This document shows positions 14,536 through 19,489 of a DNA stretch of 19,489 nt, in pieces (the first letter of the stretch is position 1; every line of letters starts with the position of its first letter). This stretch comes from UBA7398 sp947491605. Its GTDB lineage: Bacteria > Actinomycetota > Actinomycetes > Nanopelagicales > Nanopelagicaceae. The DNA is taken from contig CANLJW010000019.1 of assembly GCA_947491605.1 (NCBI GenBank), positions 1 to 19,489 of the forward strand, in the 5' to 3' direction. The position numbers were made by a program, and so were the translations under genes. The notes below the pieces were generated by a model. The model worked only from the letters and a program-made list of their open reading frames with translations. It searched no databases and was not told the origin of the DNA.

Positions 14536-15303
14536 AACTTCTAAATATAGCCAGACAATTGTGACCATCAAGCCAAAGCCTGCGATCCAAGATTGTTCGA
14601 CTGGTGCGCCAGCTTGGATTCCTTTTTCAATCTGATCGAAATCCAGCACTAAGAAGAAACTTGCTAGCGCAACGCCGGCAATTGCAAGTAGTGGTCCAAC
14701 GGAGCTAAGACCATAAAGTCCCATGCCATTACCTAAGTTAAAGAATGCGCCACCGATTAAACTTGCCACACCGAGAATTAAATATCCGATGACAGCACCA
14801 ATAAGTGCGCGTTGGAATTTTGGGGTAGCCCGTACTCGGCCACTCTTATATGCAAATAGCACTCCAGTAAATGCGGCGAGCGTTGCTACTATTGCTTGCA
14901 CCACAATCCCACTATAAATTTGATTGTAAATATGGCTAATTACGCCAAGTGCTAAACCTTGTAGCGCAGCATAAGCAATGATTAGTGGTGGGCGAACTGT
15001 TTTTCCAAATGAAATAACCATCGCAAGAATGAAGCCACCAAAGAAACCGAGCATTAACGCTCCGCTGCCAAGATTAGAAGTCCAAGCAACTGCGCCAACG
15101 GCGACTAATACTGCAAACAAAATTCCAGTACGAGTAATGACATCATCAATTGTCATCCGGCCAGTTCGCATTGAAGATGCGGCTGGTGCGTTAAATGTTT
15201 TCTCTAGTTGATCAGCAGAAACATCGTTAGCCGTAGTGGTGCCCATTGCGGCATAGCCGCGTTGGTTAAAAGCCCGTCCTAAAACAGGGTTTGAACTTTG
15301 CAT
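14503..15303 (-). CDS. Bax inhibitor-1/YccA family membrane protein
   Basis: The 266-residue protein has a cytoplasmic N-terminus of about 65 residues (MQSSNPVLGRAFNQRGYAAM) followed by seven hydrophobic segments, as in the BI-1/YccA family. The last segment is preceded by FLVLDFDQIEKGI, which holds the paired acidic residues of the family's pH/calcium-sensing region. The bacterial role is not settled; relatives are membrane leak channels or FtsH modulators. ATG 15303 is chosen because it matches the family N-terminus and has AAGGGAAG just upstream. The longer in-frame reading would run through the tRNA gene. It is the last gene of the leftward block, downstream of the tRNA. Confidence 0.88.
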   Translation of the reverse strand: MQSSNPVLGRAFNQRGYAAMGTTTANDVSADQLEKTFNAPAASSMRTGRMTIDDVITRTGILFAVLVAVGAVAWTSNLGSGALMLGFFGGFILAMVISFGKTVRPPLIIAYAALQGLALGVISHIYNQIYSGIVVQAIVATLAAFTGVLFAYKSGRVRATPKFQRALIGAVIGYLILGVASLIGGAFFNLGNGMGLYGLSSVGPLLAIAGVALASFFLVLDFDQIEKGIQAGAPVEQSWIAGFGLMVTIVWLYLEVLRLISILRRD

Positions 15304-15331
15304 TACTTCCCTTTCGGTTGGTGGAGCCCAT

Positions 15332-15337
15332 ATATTA
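15332..15337 (-). promoter_or_regulatory. Possible -10 box (TAATAT) for the Bax inhibitor gene
   Basis: The minus strand reads TAATAT 28 bases before ATG 15303, between the tRNA 3' end and the gene. It would give a short leader containing the AAGGGAAG ribosome binding site. There is no clear -35. Confidence 0.4.
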
Positions 15338-15354
15338 AGGCTTTTTCCTGAGAG

Positions 15355-15427
15355 TGCCCTCGGTCGGGGTCGAACCGACACTTGGAGGATTTTAAGTCCT
15401 CTGCCTCTGCCATTGGGCTACGAGGGC
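15355..15427 (-). tRNA. tRNA-Leu(UAA) with a short, class I-sized variable loop
   Basis: The 73-nt cloverleaf is complete. Acceptor GCCCTCG pairs with CGAGGGC, with discriminator A73; CCA is not encoded. Positions 8-9 are TA. The D-stem is GCC/GGC around loop CAATGGCAGA. The anticodon stem is GAGGA/TCCTC with loop CTTAAAA, anticodon TAA at 15394-15392. The variable loop is CAAGT (5 nt). The T-arm is GTCGG/CCGAC with loop TTCGACC. The 3-bp D-stem with a 13:22 mismatch and a GG-CAGA loop resembles the D-arm of tRNA-Leu, and A73 is the leucine discriminator. Bacterial tRNA-Leu normally has a long variable arm of more than ten nucleotides; here it is missing. The udgB stop codon lies in its first ten bases. 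Confidence 0.85.
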
Positions 15428-16149
15428 GTACCTAACTGGGCAAATCTACCTGCTTTTTTTATCACAGAATCCAACTGCTTTTCCGTTAACTTCCCAGTGA
15501 ATGTGTTTTGTTGGCTCGGGTGGTAACTAGCTATTACTAAGCGAGTGGCACCATCTTTTCCTTTGAATTTGAAGTTAGCGCCATGGCCGAATTTTGGTCT
15601 GGGTTTTGGCAACGTCTCGCCTATCGCGGTTAGCGCTGAAATGGCCGCACCCCAAGCAAAATTTCCGAGAACTAAAATTGATCTAAGGGTTGGAAAGAGT
15701 AATTCCATTTCGCGATGCAGCCAAGGCGCACAGATTGCTTTCTCTTCAGTACTTGGTTTGTTATCCGGCGGCGCACATCTGACTGCGCATGCGATCCGTG
15801 AAGTTGGAAGCTCCTGACCATCATTACGGTCAACACTAATTGCAATTTTTGCTAAACCATTTCGATAGAGGGAACCAAATAACCAATCACCAGAACGATC
15901 TCCGGTAAAGATTCGGCCGGTTCGGTTTGCGCCATGTGCTCCGGGTGCTAAGCCAACAATAAGAAGTGAAGCGTTTTCAGAACCAAATCCTGGGATTGGT
16001 TTCCCCCAATATTTTTCGGTTTCATAAGATTTGCGTTTGGTAATTGCAACTTCTTCGCGCCAATCCACCAGGCGTGGGCAAAGTTTGCAACTAGTGATTG
16101 CTTTATCTAATTCCGATAAAGATTTGATTTTCGTTGGATCTTTAGCCAT
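15418..16149 (-). CDS. udgB: Uracil-DNA glycosylase, family 5 (UdgB)
   Basis: This 243-residue iron-sulfur glycosylase removes uracil and related deaminated bases from DNA in base-excision repair. Motif 1 is GLAPGAHGANRTGRIFTGD, which lacks the polar catalytic residue of families 1 and 4 and so marks family 5. The second active-site motif is SYHPSQQNTFTG. Cluster cysteines are C21 and C24 (CKLCPRL), C125 (VRCAPPDN) and C140. The start ATG 16149 follows the ppx stop after one base (TAA A ATG), so it is coupled; the longer in-frame reading from 16224 would overlap ppx and is not needed. The stop TAG is formed by bases 8-10 of the downstream tRNA. Confidence 0.92.
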   Translation of the reverse strand: MAKDPTKIKSLSELDKAITSCKLCPRLVDWREEVAITKRKSYETEKYWGKPIPGFGSENASLLIVGLAPGAHGANRTGRIFTGDRSGDWLFGSLYRNGLAKIAISVDRNDGQELPTSRIACAVRCAPPDNKPSTEEKAICAPWLHREMELLFPTLRSILVLGNFAWGAAISALTAIGETLPKPRPKFGHGANFKFKGKDGATRLVIASYHPSQQNTFTGKLTEKQLDSVIKKAGRFAQLGTPS

Positions 16150-16150
16150 T

Positions 16151-17062
16151 TTAACTAATCGACCACGCCATGCCATCGAGTATGTCGGATTCGGATGCCA
16201 CGAATTCCTTAGCGCCGGTTGCAAGCATAATTCGAGAGAGTACTAAAGAGCCAGCTGCGATCACATCTACTCGGCCAGAATGCATGTAGCCAAGGTTTTC
16301 AATCTCACCTCGCTCCATTCCTTGGAAACGTTTTGCAACTGCTAAAGTTTTTTCTGCGCTAATTCGAGATAAATGAATTGCATAGCGATCGTAATTATCT
16401 AAATTTAAGGCTGCCGCAGCTACTGTGGTTGCAGTGCCAGCAACTGCGATTAAGGTCTTGGCCTCAGTGATTGGTACTGCTTTTGCCGCCATAGCAATTG
16501 CTTCGTCGATATCGCTGATGGCCTCGACAATTGAACCTGGGGTCGGTGGCGCTGATGTGAAATGTCGCTCGGACATTCGGACACATCCGATATTTACACT
16601 TTTAGCGAACTCTACTTTTTCGGTTCCATACACAAATTCGGTTGATCCGCCGCCGATATCTACAACTAAGAACGGGCCATCAGAAAGTGCAAGTTCCTTT
16701 GTTGCTCCGATAAATGAGAGCGCAGCTTCTTCTTCACCTGGAATTACTTCTGGTTTGATGCCAAGAATTGATTCAACTCCATCTATAAATAAATCGCGGT
16801 TGGTGGCGTCGCGGGTCGCGCTGGTGGCACAGAAGCGAATTTTCGTAGCGCCACGTTTTGAAATTTCAGCGCCGAATAGTTGCACAGCAGCGAGTGTCCG
16901 CTCGATTGCATCTGGATGAAATGATTTCGTTTTATCAACGCCTTGGCCAAGGCGGACAATCTCCATAGTGCGCGAAACTTCACGAAAATTTCCATTATCA
17001 ATGTCAGCAATTAAAAGTCGAATTGAATTGGTGCCACAATCAATGGCTGCGACTCGAGTCAT
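16151..17062 (-). CDS. ppx: Ppx/GppA-family exopolyphosphatase/guanosine pentaphosphate phosphohydrolase
   Basis: This 303-residue ASKHA-fold phosphatase acts on polyphosphate and/or pppGpp. The ATP/phosphate-binding motifs are AAIDCGTNSIRLL (N-terminal), the GEEEAALSFIGA acidic motif, VDIGGGSTEFV (phosphate 2) and AVAGTATTVAA. It is the short, two-subdomain actinobacterial form without the C-terminal HD extension of E. coli Ppx. Mycobacterial Rv1026 (PPX2) occupies the same slot next to DUF501. ATG 17062 overlaps the DUF501 stop as ATGA, and udgB starts one base after its stop, so eno-proximal genes through udgB look like one operon. Confidence 0.92.
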   Translation of the reverse strand: MTRVAAIDCGTNSIRLLIADIDNGNFREVSRTMEIVRLGQGVDKTKSFHPDAIERTLAAVQLFGAEISKRGATKIRFCATSATRDATNRDLFIDGVESILGIKPEVIPGEEEAALSFIGATKELALSDGPFLVVDIGGGSTEFVYGTEKVEFAKSVNIGCVRMSERHFTSAPPTPGSIVEAISDIDEAIAMAAKAVPITEAKTLIAVAGTATTVAAAALNLDNYDRYAIHLSRISAEKTLAVAKRFQGMERGEIENLGYMHSGRVDVIAAGSLVLSRIMLATGAKEFVASESDILDGMAWSIS

Positions 17063-17565
17063 TTTGTGGCAACATCGATACAAGTGCCGTTAAGCCACCA
17101 TTTAGGTAACTTTGCTAACGCTTCATCGCCAAGTGGATTAACGCCAGGTCCAGCTGCAAGTGAATGTGCAACTAAGGAGTGCAAACATTTAACGCGGTCG
17201 GGCATACCACCAGCCGAGATATTTTCTAACTCTGGAACTTCAATACCAAGCGCTGCGCGAGCTGCTAAATAATCTAGATGTGCTGCCGCATATTCTCCGG
17301 AAAGTTCGGGATCGCTCTCTAATCGAAGATTCATTTCTGCCATTAAACCGCTAGATTCTAAAGTAGAAATTGCGCCGGTAAGTTTTGGACAAGTTGCGTA
17401 GAAAAAAGTTGGAAATGGGGTGTCATCGCTTAGCCGAGGTGGCGTTTCAACCACATCTGGTGAACCGCACGCGCATCTATGTGCAATGCCGTGCACATCT
17501 CTTGGGGTGCGCTGTAGTTGGATCTCGATTGCCGTTAAATCGGTTTGGCTTGGTTTATCGCTCAC
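17059..17565 (-). CDS. DUF501 family protein
   Basis: The 168-residue soluble protein has an unknown role and is nearly always found between the FtsB/DivIC-like gene and ppx in actinobacteria. Recognisable blocks are CACGSPDVVETPPRL (31-45), FPTFFYATCP and GMPDRVKCLHSLVAHSLAAG (120-139) followed by NPLGDEAL. Conserved-looking cysteines (C31, C33, C59, C127) and histidines (H129, H134) could hold a metal. The start is GTG 17565, overlapping the ftsB stop as GTGA, with GGAG ten bases upstream. The frame is open further upstream, but that would only overlap ftsB. It overlaps ppx by four bases downstream. Confidence 0.88.
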   Translation of the reverse strand: MSDKPSQTDLTAIEIQLQRTPRDVHGIAHRCACGSPDVVETPPRLSDDTPFPTFFYATCPKLTGAISTLESSGLMAEMNLRLESDPELSGEYAAAHLDYLAARAALGIEVPELENISAGGMPDRVKCLHSLVAHSLAAGPGVNPLGDEALAKLPKWWLNGTCIDVATK

Positions 17566-18005
17566 GGATTTGTAGCTCCGACCGAAGTTATCGAAGAGAT
17601 AACGCGGGCATACCAAGGGATTCCGATAGGGAATTTTTCACTTACCGGAGCTGCAGTATTTGCATCAGTTGATACTGATTGATTAGTGCCAATTACTATG
17701 TATTGGCGTTCGCCTGGCATCACAAAATGTAATCGTTCGCGAGCTTGTGATTTAACGTAATTGGGATCGCGCCAGAGTTGTAATTCCACTAGCGCATCAC
17801 TTAATTTCTTCTGGTTATCTGCAACATCGGCTTGCAACGCGCTAATTTGGGCGCGCTGTGCAAAATAATGTCGGGTAGGTGGCGCTAGCGTTATTGCCAT
17901 CGCAAATACAACCAAGAAGAGAACAAGTAAGCGCCCCGAAATTCCTTTTTCAGTCAGAAACGAGCCGAGAAGTAAATGCGGCCGTTTTAATCGTTGCTTC
18001 TTCAT
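17562..18005 (-). CDS. ftsB: Septum formation initiator family protein (FtsB/DivIC-like)
   Basis: The 147-residue bitopic division protein has a short basic cytoplasmic N-terminus, one helix (about 25-44, RLLVLFLVVFAMAITLAP), then an extracytoplasmic coiled coil (about 50-75, QISALQADVADNQKKLSDAL) and the family motif LWRDPNYVKSQARERLHFVMPGE. It should join the FtsQ-FtsL-FtsB complex that activates septal wall synthesis. The position directly after eno is conserved in actinobacteria (Rv1024 in mycobacteria). ATG 18005 lies 16 bases after the eno stop with no Shine-Dalgarno but a TAACCT box six bases away. It overlaps DUF501 by four bases. Confidence 0.9.
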   Translation of the reverse strand: MKKQRLKRPHLLLGSFLTEKGISGRLLVLFLVVFAMAITLAPPTRHYFAQRAQISALQADVADNQKKLSDALVELQLWRDPNYVKSQARERLHFVMPGERQYIVIGTNQSVSTDANTAAPVSEKFPIGIPWYARVISSITSVGATNP

Positions 18006-18011
18006 AACAAA

Positions 18012-18017
18012 AGGTTA
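18012..18017 (-). promoter_or_regulatory. Leaderless-type -10 box (TAACCT) for ftsB
   Basis: On the minus strand TAACCT is separated from the ftsB ATG by exactly six bases, as for ispH and xseA. It lies wholly in the 16-base gap after the eno stop. This would allow the ftsB operon to be transcribed apart from eno. Confidence 0.5.
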
Positions 18018-18021
18018 ATTC

Positions 18022-19299
18022 TTAATTAGAGAATCGCGGAAATGCGCCGCGCCCGTTGTAACGAGCACTTTCGCCAAGTTCCTCTTCGATGCGAAGTAAT
18101 TGATTGTATTTAGCAACTCGCTCGCTACGAGCTGGTGCACCGGTTTTAATTTGGCCACATTCTGCTGCGACTGCTAAATCTGCAATTGTGGTGTCTTCGG
18201 TTTCACCAGATCGATGGCTCATCATGGTGCGATACCCAGCGCGATGCGCCATTGCAACCGCATCTAGCGTTTCGGTAAGAGTCCCGATTTGATTTACTTT
18301 CACTAAAAGCGCATTTGCGGTATCTGCGGCAATTCCACGCGCAAGTCGGAGTGGATTTGTCACAAATAAATCATCGCCAACTATCTGTACTCGACTACCG
18401 AGTTCCTTCGTAATATCGGCCCATCCATCCCAATCATCTTCAGATAGTGGATCTTCGATAGAAACTAGCGGATACGAATCAACTAAACCTTTGTAATAAG
18501 CAATCATTTCTGCCGCAGATAATTTCTTCCCTTCGAATGCGTATTTACCCTCGCTATGAAATTCGGTGGCGGCGATATCCATAGCTAGCGCAATATCTTT
18601 ACCTGGCTTAAAGCCCGCTTTTTCAATAGCTTCTAAAATCAAATCTAGCGCTGCACGATTGCTATCTAGGTTTGGCGCAAAGCCACCTTCATCGCCAATG
18701 CTGGTTGCGAGGCCACGCTTTTTTAAAACAGCTTTTAGGTTGTGATAAATCTCAGCGCCCCAACGGAGTGACTCTTTAAATGTTGGCGCACCAATCGGTG
18801 CAATCATAAATTCTTGGATATCTACGTTGGTGTCAGCATGTGAACCACCGTTAAGAATATTCATCATTGGAACTGGCAACATCGATGCATTTGGGCCGCC
18901 GATGTAGCGGAAGAACGAGAGATCTGAACTTTCGGCGGCAGCTTTTGCAACCGCAAGCGATACACCAAGAATTGCATTTGCGCCAAGCCGAGATTTATTA
19001 GGGGTGCCATCTAAATCAATCATGATCTGATCGATTGCGCGTTGATCTTGCGCTTCTAAACCTTCAAGGTTTGGTCCAATTTCATCAATTACAAAGTTGA
19101 CGGCTTTCACAACACCTTTACCCAGATAGCGAGCACCACCATCGCGAAGTTCTGCGGCTTCGAATGCGCCGGTAGATGCGCCGCTTGGGACTGCGGCTCG
19201 GGCGGTGGTGCCATCTTCTAAAATTACTTCTACTTCAACCGTTGGGTTTCCACGGGAATCCAGAATTTCTCTTGCGCCAATTATCTCTATTAATGCCAC
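18022..19299 (-). CDS. eno: Enolase (phosphopyruvate hydratase)
   Basis: This glycolytic enzyme converts 2-phosphoglycerate to phosphoenolpyruvate. It is 425 residues, full length. Magnesium ligands are D241, E282 (SIEDPLSEDDW) and D309 (VGDDLFVTN). Active-site residues are H154 and E163 (GGSHADTNVDIQEF), E204 (GDEGGFAPNL), K334 (LLVKVNQIGT), the SHRSGETEDT block (H362, R363, S364) and K385. The start is GTG 19299 with GGGAGG five bases upstream. The gene begins 49 bp after the mazG stop and probably has its own promoter. Confidence 0.98.
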   Translation of the reverse strand: MALIEIIGAREILDSRGNPTVEVEVILEDGTTARAAVPSGASTGAFEAAELRDGGARYLGKGVVKAVNFVIDEIGPNLEGLEAQDQRAIDQIMIDLDGTPNKSRLGANAILGVSLAVAKAAAESSDLSFFRYIGGPNASMLPVPMMNILNGGSHADTNVDIQEFMIAPIGAPTFKESLRWGAEIYHNLKAVLKKRGLATSIGDEGGFAPNLDSNRAALDLILEAIEKAGFKPGKDIALAMDIAATEFHSEGKYAFEGKKLSAAEMIAYYKGLVDSYPLVSIEDPLSEDDWDGWADITKELGSRVQIVGDDLFVTNPLRLARGIAADTANALLVKVNQIGTLTETLDAVAMAHRAGYRTMMSHRSGETEDTTIADLAVAAECGQIKTGAPARSERVAKYNQLLRIEEELGESARYNGRGAFPRFSN

Positions 19300-19304
19300 G
19301 TTAA

Positions 19305-19310
19305 CCTCCC
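19305..19310 (-). promoter_or_regulatory. Shine-Dalgarno (GGGAGG) for the GTG start of enolase
   Basis: The minus strand reads GGGAGG, five bases before GTG 19299. It fixes the start at the residue matching the enolase N-terminus (ALIEIIGAREILDSRGNPT). Confidence 0.75.
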
Positions 19311-19332
19311 AATTTGAAGTCTGTGAGCTTGT

Positions 19333-19338
19333 AAATTA
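19333..19338 (-). promoter_or_regulatory. Possible -10 box (TAATTT) for enolase
   Basis: TAATTT on the minus strand lies 33 bases before the enolase start, in the 49-bp gap after mazG. It would yield a leader of about 27 nt that contains the GGGAGG site. No clear -35 was found. Confidence 0.35.
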
Positions 19339-19348
19339 TTTGCTAAGT

Positions 19349-19489
19349 CTACAGGGTCTTTCCGCTCGCTATTTTTTCCGCGTACTTCAGCGCGACTTTT
19401 CGGAGCGCTGCCTCTGGGTCAATTCCATTTTCAACTGCCCATGCTGTGAATGTAAAAAGTGCTTCCCCTAAATCACTTTCTAAATCTTT
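19349..19489 (-). CDS. mazG: C-terminal end of a MazG-family nucleoside triphosphate pyrophosphohydrolase (partial)
   Basis: The window edge cuts this gene; 46 codons and the stop TAG are inside. The readable end, LESDLGEALFTFTAWA followed by NGIDPEAALRKVALKYAEKI, matches the last helices of the MazG domain (typical ELGDLLF and GIDPEEALR motifs). MazG proteins hydrolyse NTPs, including oxidised or stress-related ones. Gene order mazG-eno is conserved in actinobacteria; mycobacteria have lpqU between them, and here there is only a 49-bp gap. Confidence 0.8.
   Translation of the reverse strand, partial: KDLESDLGEALFTFTAWAVENGIDPEAALRKVALKYAEKIASGKTL

Noticed and set aside
15304..15381. N-terminal extension of the Bax inhibitor protein upstream of ATG 15303
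   Set aside because: It would be translated from tRNA sequence, and the family N-terminus begins with MQSSNPVLGRAF at 15303, which has its own ribosome binding site.
15355..15427. tRNA pseudogene
   Set aside because: All four stems pair, and U8, U33, the D-loop GG, the TTC of the T-loop and A73 are kept; only the variable arm is unusual.
16150..16224. Longer N-terminus for the uracil-DNA glycosylase
   Set aside because: The extra 25 residues overlap the end of ppx in another frame; ATG 16149 one base after the ppx stop fits the operon and the family.
16425..16919. 164-codon open frame antisense to ppx
   Set aside because: Low-complexity Ser/Ala-rich product without recognisable domain, fully inside a confident gene: a shadow frame.
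17566..17616. Longer N-terminus for DUF501
   Set aside because: It only overlaps ftsB; GTG 17565 makes the standard GTGA junction and gives the expected family length.
1..19489. Mobile elements, prophage, CRISPR or defence genes
   Set aside because: No transposase, integrase, Cas or restriction-type protein and no regularly spaced repeats were found; all sizeable reading frames are accounted for by housekeeping or transport genes.

Overview
The window reads as a chromosomal housekeeping region from a streamlined, mid-GC actinobacterium (roughly 45% G+C judged by eye from a few lines, not computed). The taxon call is inference. It rests on several families that are largely actinobacterial (DUF4307, DUF501, DUF3817, a DUF6542-like membrane protein, and a PIN-PhoH fusion). 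It also rests on gene order resembling the mycobacterial stretch from mazG-eno to ispH. Small genes, start/stop overlaps, near-zero intergenic space and leaderless-looking starts fit a freshwater Nanopelagicales (acI)-type genome. I see no insertion sequence, phage gene, integrase or CRISPR array.

Layout. (1) 1-4482: a DUF6542-like membrane protein runs toward ispH. ispH is divergent from xseA-xseB and class I fumarase across only 25 bp. (2) 4495-8822, minus strand: a small membrane protein, SURF1, DUF3817 and a cis-prenyltransferase form one tight operon, followed by phoH2 and then a secreted transglycosylase behind a structured 256-bp leader. (3) 8837-9819, plus strand: DUF4307 and greA. 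(4) 9820-14535: an efflux block with a DrrAB-like ABC pair (minus) divergent from two MFS exporters (plus). (5) 14503-19489, minus strand, in transcription order: mazG 3' end, eno, ftsB, DUF501, ppx/gppA, udgB, a tRNA-Leu, and a Bax-inhibitor-1 family protein.

How the genes fit together. The content is core physiology: isoprenoid supply and lipid carriers (ispH, prenyltransferase), repair (xseAB, udgB, mazG), central carbon (fum, eno), wall and division (transglycosylase, ftsB), transcription (greA), polyphosphate/stringent metabolism (ppx) and drug efflux. I do not see a new multi-gene system. The points worth attention are in the spaces and edges: two ultra-compact divergent promoters with back-to-back -10 boxes each six bases from a start codon; a structured leader resembling a c-di-AMP riboswitch; a tRNA-Leu(UAA) with a class I-sized variable loop whose 5' end contains the stop codon of udgB; and an apparent ATT start on an MFS gene.
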